64,000 nt of DNA from Sporosarcina ureilytica (lineage in GTDB: Bacteria > Bacillota > Bacilli > Bacillales_A > Planococcaceae), in the NCBI RefSeq assembly GCF_001753205.1, contig NZ_CP017560.1:3100001-3164000 (forward strand), in the 5' to 3' direction. The notes beneath the pieces are model-generated. The model was not told the DNA's origin. It worked only from the letters and a program-made list of their open reading frames with translations, and searched no databases. The position numbers and the translations under genes were made by a program. Positions 1-8,844 of the stretch are shown here, one piece after another (the stretch's first letter is position 1; each line of letters opens with the position of its first letter).

Positions 1-755
1 CCGAAGAAATTTTCCATTACAGCGTTATCAGCACAGGTTGCTTTTCTAGACATACTTTGGAAGACTTTATTTTTCTTTAATGTCTTAATCCATTTTTGAT
101 GTTGATAATGCCAACCTTGATCGGAATGTATTGTTGTTCGATATTCAGCTTCAGTTTTAATGACTCTTACTGCTTCTTTTAATGGTTCCAGTACTAAATC
201 CAATGTAGGTCTCTTGGAGATTCCGAAAGAAATAATTTCTCCGTTATATAAATCTAAAATAGGGTTTAGATACAGTTTTTCGTCGTCTAGACACTTAAAT
301 TCAGTGACATCGGTTACTAATTTTTGCAGGCGGATTGACGTGTTAAATCTACGGTTCAAGCGATTTTTGGCTACTTTCCCAACAGTACCTTTGTATGAAT
401 TGTATCGTGACTTACGAGTGAATTTCACACATTTTAACCCTAAATCGCCCATGATTCGTTGAACTTTTTTATGATTAATCAAATATCCTTGATTTCTTAA
501 TGCTAAATGAATGCGACGATATCCATATTTGCCTTCATGTTTTTGGAAAAGATCAAGAATAACCTCTTTCAATTCTTCGTCTGGGTCTGCTTGCTTCAAT
601 TGTTGGATTTGATAGTGATAGGTTGCCTCTGGAATACCGACTACCAATAATACATCTTTTAATTTGAACCCTTCTTCTTTGAGTTCGAATGCCATTGCTG
701 CTTGTGCTTTTCTAGGAAGGCATTCGGATTCTCCTGAAAAGCGTCTAACTTTTTT
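1..755 (-). CDS. IS3-family transposase OrfB (DDE integrase), 3' end outside window
   Basis: The catalytic subunit cuts and joins the element ends. It is read in the -1 frame relative to OrfA and entered at the A6G heptamer at 749-755. My translation gives the HTH_21/rve pattern: KYGYRRIHLALRNQGY and KKVQRIMGDLGLKC, then the core with VTDVTEF (first Asp), TIHSDQGWHYQ (second Asp) and ENFFG (Glu) at the window edge. No stop was found between the slip site and base 1. There is no obvious independent start, consistent with production only as an OrfAB fusion. Confidence 0.88.
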
Positions 756-1222
756 AAGTATGCAATTTCTAAGCGAAGAAGTTCATTTTCACGTTCTAGT
801 TGTTCTTCACGAGACATTTTCTCCTCTGTTTTCACTGGTTTCGCTTTTTTATCTTTAGACATAGTAGGACACCCTTTCGATTTAGGTTTAAGCCCTTCTA
901 CACCTTCTTTTAGAAAAGTTCTTTTCCAGTTCGCAATCAAAGATGGATTATTCATGTTAAATTCAATTGCTGTATCTTGGTATGAAGCGCCTGTTCGTTT
1001 TATAAAGTGTAATACATCCAACTTAAATTGAACAGAGTAAACCTTCTTAGAACGTTTTCTACGTAATCCATCTTCACCAAATGCTTTATATGCTTGAACC
1101 CAACTTTCAATTGGCGATTTACTTGGAATACCATATTTTCGCGCCAGTAATCTATATCCTAAAGTACCTTCAAGATATTCTCTCACCACTTTAAATTTAA
1201 ACTCTAAACTATATTTAGCCAT
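659..1222 (-). CDS. IS3-family transposase OrfA (helix-turn-helix subunit)
   Basis: OrfA binds the IS ends and is fused to OrfB by frameshifting to make the active transposase. The protein of about 187 aa carries two HTH_28-like units: one near residues 1-50 (KFKVVREYLEG, LARKYGIPSKS) and a second with FKLDVLHFIKRTGASYQDTA. A C-terminal leucine-rich coiled coil follows (EEQLERENELLRLEIAYLKK). The start is placed at the ATG before AKYSLEFK; the frame is open to a TTG at 1237, but that lies inside the terminal hairpin. The coiled coil ends at the slip site. The long double-HTH OrfA is typical of the IS150 group. Confidence 0.9.
   Translation of the reverse strand: MAKYSLEFKFKVVREYLEGTLGYRLLARKYGIPSKSPIESWVQAYKAFGEDGLRRKRSKKVYSVQFKLDVLHFIKRTGASYQDTAIEFNMNNPSLIANWKRTFLKEGVEGLKPKSKGCPTMSKDKKAKPVKTEEKMSREEQLERENELLRLEIAYLKKLDAFQENPNAFLEKHKQQWHSNSKKKGSN
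749..755 (-). promoter_or_regulatory. Programmed -1 frameshift site (A6G)
   Basis: On the minus strand AAAAAAG follows the codons for AYL in orfA. Slipping back one base moves the ribosome from the orfA frame into the open orfB frame. A6G is the commonest slip site in IS3 elements. Confidence 0.75.
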
Positions 1223-1229
1223 ATAAAAA

Positions 1230-1269
1230 CACCCCAAAAGTTAGTTTTTTAACTCTAACTTTTGGGGTG
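1230..1269. repeat. IS terminal hairpin (15-bp arms)
   Basis: The arms 1230-1244 and 1255-1269 (CACCCCAAAAGTTAG and its complement) are perfectly complementary with a 10-base loop. The hairpin sits directly before the orfA start at the IS tip. It may block translation of orfA from transcripts that read in from outside, as reported for some IS elements. Confidence 0.7.
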
Positions 1270-1271
1270 CA

Positions 1272-1581
1272 GCACCATCTCGAAATGGTTGATCCTTTTT
1301 ATTATGAAAAGTACTAGGTGCTCATTGATTATAAATAATCAAGGGGATATCGACAAAATGCTTTATATATCGATAGTCCTTCTAGTTTCATGCAATCGTA
1401 GCTTATTGACTGAATAGTGTTCGAATTGAGTGAGTGACTGGCACCAACCTCAATTCACACCTTTGATGATAGGTGTAACTAATCATTTGAAAGAGGGAGA
1501 TGGAGTACCAAGGTTCCAGTCAACAATAGATATGTGTGAATTAAAACAAACAGGATTGCTGAATTTTTGACGATTGAATAA
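1272..1581. other. Gene-poor stretch with one dispersed-repeat copy
   Basis: A copy of the dispersed repeat lies at 1405-1445, ending GTGACTGGCACC. From about 1465 a short frame (about 34 codons, MIGVTNHLKEGDGVPRF...) runs to a stop near 1570 and resembles gene debris more than a real gene. No promoter or RNA gene is evident. Confidence 0.5.
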
Positions 1582-1779
1582 GTGAATATGTACGAATTGA
1601 AAGACATCTCCCAGGTGGGAATAGAAATTGCGGATTATTTTTTAGAATTGGAAGGAAGACATCCTGACGTTGTGATTGCACCAAATGCTGGCGGTGAAAA
1701 ACAAAAGCCGCGCATTGTTTCTATTCTCTTACGTATAAACAAGTGGTTGAGGAGGAATAACTGTGATGGGTTATTTTAA
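1582..1779 (+). pseudogene. Gene fragment, possibly from a PLP fold-type II enzyme
   Basis: This short frame encodes MYELKDISQVGIEIADYFLE, then a stretch ending DVVIAPNAGGE. A helix followed by a short strand and a Gly-rich turn resembles the phosphate-binding part of threonine-synthase-like PLP enzymes, but that is a weak resemblance from memory. There is no good ribosome binding site, the piece is far too short for the family, and more broken sequence lies upstream. I read it as debris next to the IS end. A genuine small protein cannot be excluded. Confidence 0.3.
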
Positions 1780-1890
1780 AAATATAATATACACGAGTTC
1801 TCCTTCGTGATTTACACGAAACCATGCTACAATTACAAAATGTACACTATGTACATATATTCTTTACATAAATTAGGAGGAATATTTTCT

Positions 1891-2295
1891 ATGATAAATT
1901 CTGAAATATTTTCAAAGAAATTAATGGAAGATGACATTTTAATGGAACGAACTCAAGATGAGGATGGCGTGTACTTTCGTGTTCGACAAACACTCGATTA
2001 TGGAAATAACGTAGTCGTTGCAGTTTTTTTCACAAACAGCGAATCCATCGTTGACATCAATATCTTTAACATTGCTCACATCAACAACCCAGCAAAAAAA
2101 GCAGAACTTCACAGCCTGCTCAATGAATTCAACGAAAAGTTCAGATATATTAAATTTATTGATTTTGATGGACATGTTGCAGCTCAATACTCATACAATA
2201 TAGAGGATCATTTTAATCCTCAACGTGTCATAGACTACATCGGCCTGTTTTTAAACGCAGCTGAAAAAGTTTACCCTGAACTAGTTAAGTTATAA
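1891..2295 (+). CDS. YbjN-like small protein
   Basis: A soluble protein of 134 aa. The ATG at 1891 is chosen because AGGAGG lies about 10 bases before it; an in-frame ATG at 1807 would add 28 Lys/Tyr-rich residues with no ribosome site. The sequence alternates beta strands (GVYFRVRQTLDYGNNVVVAVFF) with a helix (KKAELHSLLNEFNEKFRYIKF), then FDGHVAAQYSYNIED and a C-terminal helix, matching the YbjN / type III chaperone-like fold. No catalytic residues are visible. Such proteins are common and poorly understood in Bacillales. A strong terminator follows directly, so the gene is probably transcribed alone. Confidence 0.6.
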   Translation: MINSEIFSKKLMEDDILMERTQDEDGVYFRVRQTLDYGNNVVVAVFFTNSESIVDINIFNIAHINNPAKKAELHSLLNEFNEKFRYIKFIDFDGHVAAQYSYNIEDHFNPQRVIDYIGLFLNAAEKVYPELVKL

Positions 2296-2315
2296 TAAGT
2301 ATAGACAACAAACCA

Positions 2316-2349
2316 CAAGAGCTATCGAGTGCATTCTCGATAGCTCTTG
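2316..2349 (+). terminator. Rho-independent terminator of the YbjN-like gene
   Basis: The 14-bp perfect stem CAAGAGCTATCGAG (2316-2329) pairs with 2336-2349 across a 6-base loop, about 20 bases after the stop at 2295. The T tract is short. Confidence 0.75.
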
Positions 2350-2361
2350 TTCTAACCAAAC

Positions 2362-2532
2362 TCACTCCACATCATCCGTCATATCATACGAACACTTGCT
2401 TCCAGTATAATCAATACTGCTAATGACATCTTCTAACGGTATTTCATATTCTTCCCCATCCTAAAGGTAACGGTATTTTATTGCAGGCAACTGTCTATTA
2501 CTAAAAAACTTATCTTTATCAATGCTAAGCAT
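2362..2532 (-). pseudogene. Small gene interrupted by an amber stop
   Basis: The ATG at 2530-2532 follows an excellent ribosome site (GGGAGGAGA). The frame reads MLSIDKDKFFSNRQLPAIKY, then TAG at codon 24 (2461-2463). It stays open beyond that (DGEEYEIPLEDVISSIDYTG and more) to a natural stop at 2362, 57 codons in all. The acidic, coherent sequence after the TAG suggests a recent nonsense mutation in a small protein of unknown function. A real 23-residue peptide is less likely. Confidence 0.5.
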
Positions 2533-2636
2533 ATAAATCTCCTCCCTGGCTATACCCTGAAAACAGTGGTTTTTCGCATTTTTATCTATCTATTCAACAT
2601 AATAGGCACTCTTTACTAATCCTAAAAAACAACAGA

Positions 2637-2665
2637 TCCCCAAACAAGCAAGATTTGTTTGGGGA
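2637..2665 (-). terminator. Rho-independent terminator of the SLH gene at 2676
   Basis: TCCCCAAACA (2637-2646) pairs with 2656-2665, directly after the stop at 2676. Extra A/T pairing extends the stem toward the loop. Confidence 0.7.
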
Positions 2666-2675
2666 CCTATTACAT

Positions 2676-3770
2676 TCACTTAGTTCTTTTCACGCGTTTC
2701 ACTAATCCATAAAGCTCTCTACCCGAACTGTCCACCCGTTGAATCAAACCGATATCTTTTGCGTAGTAACTGAAAGTGGTTTTATTTTCCCACGGCGTAT
2801 AATTCTCAATTACCAACACGTCACGATACTCTATATTACGAACTTTCTTTACGGCATTCGTTTCTGTAATCCATAAGTTTCCATAATTGACTGGCCCGAA
2901 ATCATTTACACTATGGATTTGCGTGACAACGAAAGGATACGGAATATATTCATCGAAATGGTACCAGTCATCATATGCTTCTCCATAGGACCAGGCGTTT
3001 TGTAGAAAGCCAAGACGCGGAATCGTTTCATGTTTCGTCTCATTGTAGATACGCCAATACGCCATGCCATTCTCTTCTTTACGGTCATATTCATAACGAT
3101 ACGAACTGGAGCCATTTGTGTAGTAATACGTATAATTCGGATCAGGCATAATATTCATCGCTCTAGTTGTAAGTGCACGTGTTAAAAATGCAGCGAAATG
3201 TGAACGTGTAATGAGCTGATTCGGTTTGAAAGTACCATCAGGATATCCAGTAGCGATATTGTTAGACGACACTTTCAAAATATCTGTGTAAAACTCAGAT
3301 TTGATAGCAACATCACTGTACCGCGGATTTTGTTCTCCCTGTTGATGTACCTTTAAATTAAATGCTTTACTCATCAACCTTGCCATAAATGCGCGAGAAA
3401 TACTGGATTCCGGTTTAAAATTGACCGCATCCGAAAACAACCCAGCATTATACGCAGCCGCTATTTCATTGTAATAAGGATGGGATTTCGGTACGTCTTT
3501 ATATTTAGGGTCCTGCAAATTCGTCATCGGCAGATCAAGTGCCTTAACGAGCATTGCGGCAATATGCTTCTTTGCAATCGGCTCATTCGGCTTAAATTTT
3601 CCATCTGGATAACCGCTTATAATGCCTTGGTCCGCCAAATAATTAACTTCCACATACAACGTCGACTTATTTTTATTCATGTCTGTAAAACTTGCAGCTT
3701 GTCCATTCTGCGTCGTTCCCGTAACAGCCAATAGAAAAATCACACACACTACAATCCACTTTTTCAACAA
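2676..3770 (-). CDS. SLH-domain surface protein with unknown C-terminal domain
   Basis: An exported protein of 364 aa. Residues 1-26 form a signal peptide (KKWIVVCVIFLLAVTG, cleaved near QAA-S). Three SLH units follow at about 27-85, 90-145 and 150-205, with SLH hallmarks such as ISGYPDGKFKPNEPI and ATGYPDGTFKPNQLITR. These bind the pyruvylated secondary wall polymer. Residues 206-364 are Tyr/Trp-rich with beta-strand character (YYTNGSSSYRYEYDRKEENG, YRDVLVIENYTPW) and match nothing I recognise; the pattern could be a small ligand- or glycan-binding domain. The architecture matches the SLH protein at 59248-60390. The gene is monocistronic, with its own terminator. Confidence 0.85.
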   Translation of the reverse strand: MLKKWIVVCVIFLLAVTGTTQNGQAASFTDMNKNKSTLYVEVNYLADQGIISGYPDGKFKPNEPIAKKHIAAMLVKALDLPMTNLQDPKYKDVPKSHPYYNEIAAAYNAGLFSDAVNFKPESSISRAFMARLMSKAFNLKVHQQGEQNPRYSDVAIKSEFYTDILKVSSNNIATGYPDGTFKPNQLITRSHFAAFLTRALTTRAMNIMPDPNYTYYYTNGSSSYRYEYDRKEENGMAYWRIYNETKHETIPRLGFLQNAWSYGEAYDDWYHFDEYIPYPFVVTQIHSVNDFGPVNYGNLWITETNAVKKVRNIEYRDVLVIENYTPWENKTTFSYYAKDIGLIQRVDSSGRELYGLVKRVKRTK

Positions 3771-3947
3771 TAAATGATCCCCCTGTAAATTAACTTTTGC
3801 ACACCCTTTATTTATATGAGTATTGCAAGGTTAATATGAGGGAAAAGTGAAAATATTTGAAAGGACTTTGTATTATCAATGCCAAACAGGACATGGAACC
3901 TCTAAGAGTTCTGTGTCCTGTCTAAATTATTTTAAGTATCATGTTTC

Positions 3948-3966
3948 CGTCTTGCACAAGTACCTG
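3948..3966. repeat. Dispersed repeat, short variant (CTTGCACAAGTACCTG)
   Basis: This tail-type copy lies just beyond the stop of the PLP gene at 3975. It shares CTTGCACARGTACCTG with the copy at 8751-8782. Confidence 0.5.
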
Positions 3967-3974
3967 TAATCTAG

Positions 3975-5219
3975 TTATATCTTTTGATAACTCAAATGCT
4001 TTGCGACATATAATTGGATAGCCTCAATTAACCGAGTCGTTTCCTCTTCTGTATTATAGGGAGCAAGACCTGCGCGAATCCATCCGCCAGTTTCATTAAG
4101 TCCAAGTTTATCGGCAAGAGTTGAAGCATAGAAATCACCGCTTGCAATGAAAATGGAATGATTTTCTGCCAGCCATTTACATACATCAACAGGATCAGCC
4201 CCGTTAATTGTAAAGGCAATAGTCGGAGTCTTCGCAACATTATCTGGTGCTTGGTATAGTGTGACTTCAGGAATATCAGCCAAAGCATTGCGAAGTAAAT
4301 TAGCAAGTTTATCCTCATGTTCCTCAATTGCGGAAAAGGCACTTTGAATTTTTTCACTGCGTGTATCCCCTGTACCTAAACTTGCAATAAAATTAACACA
4401 CGATTCGATGGCAGCAATAGCTTCATGGTTTTGTGTACCTGTTTCTAATTTATCTGGAATAAAGCCTGGCGCTGGTTTCAATTTATACACCGATAGCTTC
4501 TCAAATAAATCTTCTTTAATTACCGAAATACCAATATGAGGGCCAAAAAATTTATAAGCAGAACAAAATAGAATATCCACGTCTAATTCGTCGCGATTTA
4601 TATAATAGTGTGGCACAGCGTGAACCGCATCAACAACAACGATAGCTCCCACTTGTCTTGCTCGCTTTGTAATTGCTTTTATATCTGTAATCGTCCCAAC
4701 CGCGTTCGACGCCAAGGTTACAGCAACTATAGCAGTATTTTCATCAATCAAATCAGCCACTTTTGATAAGTCTAAAGACAAAGTTTCTGTATCAACTGGT
4801 ATAAAGCGAACTTCAGTATTTTGATCTTCTGCTGCCGTCAACCATGAATCTACATTTGATCGGTGATCTATCTCTGTAACGACAATGTTATTTGCACTTG
4901 TCCATGTTTTCGATAAACCCCGTGCAACTGATAGCATTAATGATGTTGAATTTTGACCGAATGCAACCTCATTAGGCTGGGCATTCATAAGATCAGCTAT
5001 TGCCTTTCTAGCCTTTTTTATATGTTGCTCCGTTTCCATACTGGTCGGAAATTCACCATGAAGATTTGCCGTTCCCTTTGATAAGTATGAAACCATAGCC
5101 TCGATGACATTCTTTTCAACTTGAGATCCCCCAGGACCGTCAAAATAAGCAACTTGTTTACCATTATATTCACGCGTCAACGAAGGAAACCTTTTTCGGA
5201 TTTCATTAATTGGATACAT
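3975..5219 (-). CDS. Cysteine desulfurase-like PLP enzyme (aminotransferase class V)
   Basis: A cytosolic PLP enzyme of 414 aa, most like the cysteine-desulfurase-like family that opens with FPSLTREYNGKQVAYFDGPG. The Schiff-base lysine lies in LFCSAYKFFGPHIG, the cofactor-binding Asp in VVVDAVHAVPHY, and a family Thr/Asn segment in LETGTQNHEAI. The ATG at 5219 is chosen because AAAAGGGG precedes it by about 8 bases. The frame stays open to 5378 and would add 53 residues with one hydrophobic segment (AAVLIFLPSIAGIFLLISTG), which looks like the tail of a lost membrane protein. It is the last gene of a same-strand block with a second class V enzyme and an NhaC-type antiporter. The substrate is unknown; sulfur transfer or beta-elimination on an amino acid is an inference. 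Confidence 0.8.
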   Translation of the reverse strand: MYPINEIRKRFPSLTREYNGKQVAYFDGPGGSQVEKNVIEAMVSYLSKGTANLHGEFPTSMETEQHIKKARKAIADLMNAQPNEVAFGQNSTSLMLSVARGLSKTWTSANNIVVTEIDHRSNVDSWLTAAEDQNTEVRFIPVDTETLSLDLSKVADLIDENTAIVAVTLASNAVGTITDIKAITKRARQVGAIVVVDAVHAVPHYYINRDELDVDILFCSAYKFFGPHIGISVIKEDLFEKLSVYKLKPAPGFIPDKLETGTQNHEAIAAIESCVNFIASLGTGDTRSEKIQSAFSAIEEHEDKLANLLRNALADIPEVTLYQAPDNVAKTPTIAFTINGADPVDVCKWLAENHSIFIASGDFYASTLADKLGLNETGGWIRAGLAPYNTEEETTRLIEAIQLYVAKHLSYQKI

Positions 5220-5378
5220 TTTATCTGCCCCTTTTAAACTAGTTATTCCAGTAGATATAAGTAAAAAGATGCCTGCAATACTTGGTAGAAATATTAGGAC
5301 CGCCGCCGTGGAATTAGATACATCAATATTCGTATCAATATTTTTTATTGATTCTTTAACATTAGTTATGCTAAACAA
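5220..5378 (-). pseudogene. Possible remnant of a membrane-protein C-terminus fused in frame upstream of the PLP gene
   Basis: About 53 in-frame codons precede the PLP enzyme start. They include a 20-residue hydrophobic span (VLIFLPSIAGIFLLISTG) and no ribosome site. I read this as the last transmembrane helix of a deleted transporter. It could also be chance open frame. Confidence 0.3.
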
Positions 5379-5420
5379 AAAATATTTAAACCAGTTAACC
5401 CCTACTAGAAATAATTGCCT

Positions 5421-5447
5421 GAATAGCGTCTAGACAAGTACCCGAAA
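5421..5447. repeat. Dispersed repeat, short variant
   Basis: CTGAATAGCGTCTAGACAAG then TACCCG sits just downstream of the stop at 5459. It is related to the copies at 3948 and 8751. Confidence 0.5.
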
Positions 5448-5458
5448 CTAATTCTCTA

Positions 5459-6565
5459 TTAGACCAGCTTTTTTATTGCATCAATAGCAAACTTAATATC
5501 ATCTTTTGTATTATAAAAGTGAGGTGCTATGCGAATAACATCTGCCCTAGCAGAAACTAAAATATTATTTTTCTTTAATTCCTCTTCAATAAAATTTGCA
5601 TTATCTACTTTTATCGCTGTATTGGATCCCTTTAAAGTCGGCTCTAACGGGCTTACTATTTCTAAGTTATTTTTTTCGCAATAATCAAGTGTAAATTGTG
5701 ATAAATCTTCTAAATACCTTTCTATATTTTTCACGCCAACTTCTAAAATAATATCAAGCGCACTATCTGCTGCAAATCCGTTAATCATAGGGAATGTTCC
5801 GGAATCGAATCTTTTTGCCCCTTGAGCATAATCTACTACTTCACCATCAAATGCGAAAGGGTTTTTTTGCCCGAACCAACCAGTTATTTTGGGTGATAAT
5901 GTTTCAGCCAATTCCTCTTTAACATACAAAAAGGCAATTCCAGGAATACCAAGTAAATACTTTTGCATTCCTGTAGCTAGAAAATCTATATTTAGCTTCT
6001 TTACGTCTATATCTACTTGACCCGCAGATTGGTAAGCATCTACAAAAACGTAACTATCCTTTTCCTTTGCGTGATGCACGATTGCTTCCAAATCAGAAAT
6101 TGCGCCATTATAATACGAAACATGAGGTACTGAAACTAATAATGTTTTTTCGTTTATTATTGATGATAAATTGTCATTATTAAAATCTGCATACTTTATA
6201 TTGTAATTATTTTGAGATAAAGCAACATGTCCAATACACGGAAAATCATTTTTAGATACCAAAAAGTCTGTTTTATCTTTCTTTGGTTTTAAACTCGTAG
6301 CAATTGAAGATATTGCGTGTGAAACGGATGAAACAATTGCGATTTCTGAAGTTTTGGCATTTATGAGTTTAGCAAACTTCATTCTTGCTTTCTCGCATAC
6401 TTCCATCCACAGTTCCCAATTCATTCCATCATTTTCCCATGTGGCAATATATTTATTTATATTGTTCTTAACATCACGATGAAGGGCACTTTGAGAACAG
6501 CTAGATAATTGTATCTTATTTGCTAGTATGGGAAACTCTTCCCTTACTAGTTGTATATCTATCAT
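5459..6565 (-). CDS. Aminotransferase class V family protein (kynureninase/desulfurase-like)
   Basis: A PLP-dependent enzyme of 368 aa. The cofactor-binding pieces are visible: SSVSHAISSIA (phosphate binding), SYVFVDAYQSAGQ (Asp under the ring) and LATGMQKYLLGIPG with the Schiff-base lysine near residue 203. RFDSGTFPMINGFAADSAL and ADVIRIAPHFYNTKDDI (substrate-carboxylate Arg) complete the fold. AAAGGTGATGAA precedes the ATG. The protein is only distantly like the neighbouring PLP enzyme at 3975, so the pair is not a fresh duplication. It lies about 130 bases after the antiporter gene on the same strand. An amino-acid substrate, perhaps sulfur-containing, is an inference. Confidence 0.75.
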   Translation of the reverse strand: MIDIQLVREEFPILANKIQLSSCSQSALHRDVKNNINKYIATWENDGMNWELWMEVCEKARMKFAKLINAKTSEIAIVSSVSHAISSIATSLKPKKDKTDFLVSKNDFPCIGHVALSQNNYNIKYADFNNDNLSSIINEKTLLVSVPHVSYYNGAISDLEAIVHHAKEKDSYVFVDAYQSAGQVDIDVKKLNIDFLATGMQKYLLGIPGIAFLYVKEELAETLSPKITGWFGQKNPFAFDGEVVDYAQGAKRFDSGTFPMINGFAADSALDIILEVGVKNIERYLEDLSQFTLDYCEKNNLEIVSPLEPTLKGSNTAIKVDNANFIEEELKKNNILVSARADVIRIAPHFYNTKDDIKFAIDAIKKLV

Positions 6566-6699
6566 TTGTATTCATCACCTTTGCTCTTATTCTTCCTTCT
6601 AAAACGATATAAAACTAAACAATATCCTACATGAAAAACATTATTGTTTTTTAAAAAACCGAATAGTCGTTACTTTATTATATCCCCCCTATAATATCA

Positions 6700-8187
6700 T
6701 TAATTCACATATCCTTCTTCAGACTTTTCAATGGATTCACGATGTTTAATGGGTTTTCCATTTTTACCTTCAAATCGTCTTCCCCATCCAGTAAGAACTG
6801 CAAATAAAAATACAATAAAAAACATGGCAGGAAAAAATGTTCCGATTGATATTAATAATGGATTAATAGGCTGTATGAATGGAAAGTTTTCAACCAACAC
6901 GCTAATATTTGCATAGGTAATGATAATAAACGAACTCGTGAAAGGTATTATAATAGGCAATGAGCATGCAAATCCTGAAAGCAAATTACCTGTACGATAA
7001 GGGTGAAGTTGTTTTTCCTTTCCAATTTCATCTGTTAAAGGACCAAACATCAGACAAGCAGGCCCATTTGCACCTCCAAGACTGATACCGGAGATAGTTG
7101 CACCTATCGCAATGGTAAGCTCTGCTCCTCTTTCTGTAGCAGCCAACTTACTATTCATTAAAAGATTCACGAGTCTGTTCATTGAACCACTCTCTTCAAG
7201 TACCCCTATAATACCAAACAGTGGTATGACAAAAGCAATAGTACCAATAACTCCTTTAACGCTATCGATGAGGAACCCACTTAATGCGCCTTCTTGAATC
7301 ATAAAAATATTACTTATATCGATTGCACCAAAAAGTACAGCTACGATTATTCCTATGATTGTTCCAACTGATGATGCTAAAAAAATGTTTTGACTTTTAA
7401 CTGCTACAACTAATAATACTATTATAGGAATAATCATAATTAAACCATGTGGATTAGAATATTGTTCTATTAGTTCATATCCCCCTGCATTTATTTTTTC
7501 CCCAGTTCCACCAAATATCAAAAACAGTATACTAGCAAGAATAGCCGCCGGAATAACATAACGTAAGCGTGATTTAACCATCCCCATAATATCTGCATGG
7601 CCTTCTTTTTTTGTATACTTTTGAGTAATAGAGCTTGTAATCGTGACATCTGATATAGGACCAAAACTATCACCCATAATAGCTCCACTTAAAATTGCTC
7701 CAGCTAATATTATTGGATCAGAGCCTAATAAAATACCCGCCGGATAAAGTAAAGGAAAGGCTGCAAATAACGTCCCTATTGATGTTCCTGTTGCAGTAGC
7801 AATAATTCCCGCTACAAGAAAAGTAAATAGAGTGAAAACAGCACCTGTTAAATGAAATTGCATACCAATCCAAACAAATCCTTCCGCAGCACCAGCTTCT
7901 GCCATCAACTTCCCAAAAAATGACACTATAAAAAGAATTAGAATTAGTGTATTAGCGATTTTTGAAGACATTCCTTTAATAACTGCATCCCAATATTTAG
8001 AATTACTTTTTGCGAAAAGACTACCAATAATTAACGCTATAAATCCACCCATGGCTAAAGCTTCCATTTCATATACTCGGAACACAACAAAGAATAGAAT
8101 ACAAGATATCATAAAAATAATTAAAGGTAGAAATGCCAATGACTTACTTACTTTAAAGTCGAGTGAATACTCTTTTGCCTTTGCCAT
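6700..8187 (-). CDS. NhaC-family Na+/H+ antiporter-like transporter
   Basis: An integral membrane protein of 495 aa with 10-12 hydrophobic segments. The conserved NhaC-type core is visible: FLVAGIIATATGTSIGTLFAA (about residues 125-145) and GAILSGAIMGDSFGPISDVT (about 165-185), whose acidic and polar residues handle cations. A second repeat has GATISGISLGGANGPACLMF. GGGGGC precedes the ATG at a good distance. Family members exchange Na+ for H+ or, as in malate-lactate antiporters, organic anions. The gene order antiporter, PLP enzyme, PLP enzyme suggests uptake or efflux of the amino acid or product these enzymes handle. The specificity cannot be read from the sequence. Confidence 0.85.
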   Translation of the reverse strand: MAKAKEYSLDFKVSKSLAFLPLIIFMISCILFFVVFRVYEMEALAMGGFIALIIGSLFAKSNSKYWDAVIKGMSSKIANTLILILFIVSFFGKLMAEAGAAEGFVWIGMQFHLTGAVFTLFTFLVAGIIATATGTSIGTLFAAFPLLYPAGILLGSDPIILAGAILSGAIMGDSFGPISDVTITSSITQKYTKKEGHADIMGMVKSRLRYVIPAAILASILFLIFGGTGEKINAGGYELIEQYSNPHGLIMIIPIIVLLVVAVKSQNIFLASSVGTIIGIIVAVLFGAIDISNIFMIQEGALSGFLIDSVKGVIGTIAFVIPLFGIIGVLEESGSMNRLVNLLMNSKLAATERGAELTIAIGATISGISLGGANGPACLMFGPLTDEIGKEKQLHPYRTGNLLSGFACSLPIIIPFTSSFIIITYANISVLVENFPFIQPINPLLISIGTFFPAMFFIVFLFAVLTGWGRRFEGKNGKPIKHRESIEKSEEGYVN

Positions 8188-8691
8188 AATTATTGCCCCC
8201 TTTGCTTGTTGAAATAGTCCTTTTTTTAGTAGAAATTACTATGATGGCGTATTCATTATTAAGTTCAAGTAGTTCACCCCACATTCAGTTGATATAGCAT
8301 GATGTATCGCGGAAGATCCAGAAAACGGGTTCTGAAGCCTGTACTACAATTTATTGAATTCCCACTTAACATTTTTTCCATTGTATGAAGTGTTTATATG
8401 ATTTTTATCAAAAAGTGGATATTAGACACACATAATTGGGTAAAGCCGACATTTACTGTTCATGCACCCAGGGGGAATGGACTCCATATTGCTATATGTG
8501 GTCAATTATTCATTACAGTTACAGTGCTCGTACAAGATAAAAAATACTATGATTAACTTTATTGTATTAGGGAGCCAATTAAAATATGCCAGATGAAATC
8601 GCTGGAAGCATTAAATTTATACACTAGTGAAAGGTACCTGTGCCCTAGAATCAATTATGACAATGCAATTTCACGAATAAATACACAAAAA

Positions 8692-8723
8692 AAATACATC
8701 CAATGGTTACTTCGGATGTATTT
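8692..8723. terminator. Hairpin / putative terminator
   Basis: AAATACATCC (8692-8701) pairs with GGATGTATTT (8714-8723), flanked by an A tract upstream and T-rich bases downstream. No intact gene ends just before it on either strand, so it may be a relic of a lost gene. Confidence 0.5.
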
Positions 8724-8750
8724 CTATATTTGTTCATGCAATTGTAGTGT

Positions 8751-8782
8751 ATTGTCTGAATAGTGTCTTGCACAGGTACCTG
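8751..8782 (+). repeat. Dispersed repeat, full short variant
   Basis: ATTGTCTGAATAGTGTCTTG continues into CACAGGTACCTG. The bases before it (CATGCAATTGTAG) also match those before the copy at 1405, so the unit is longer than the core. Confidence 0.6.
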
Positions 8783-8802
8783 AAATTAGTAATACCATTG
8801 GG

Positions 8803-8844
8803 AAAGGAGCTTATTTGTTCGAAATCGAAAAAATAAGCTCCTTT
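8803..8844. terminator. Rho-independent terminator (13-bp stem)
   Basis: AAAGGAGCTTATT (8803-8815) pairs with AATAAGCTCCTTT (8832-8844), followed by further T's on the plus strand and A's before it. It can act in both directions and may end transcripts of jetC (minus strand, stop at 9074). Confidence 0.65.

Larger units (their letters stand above)
1..1271 (-). mobile_element. IS3-family insertion sequence (IS150-like), partial at window edge
   Basis: Two overlapping minus-strand frames (orfA 659-1222, orfB 1-755) are joined by a -1 frame change at an A6G run, which is the IS3-family layout. The outer end begins near 1271 with TGCACCCCAAAAG reading inward, a plausible terminal inverted repeat, and it forms a strong hairpin just before orfA. 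The other end lies beyond base 1, so target duplication cannot be checked. The visible parts of both frames are open, so the copy may be active. Confidence 0.9.
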
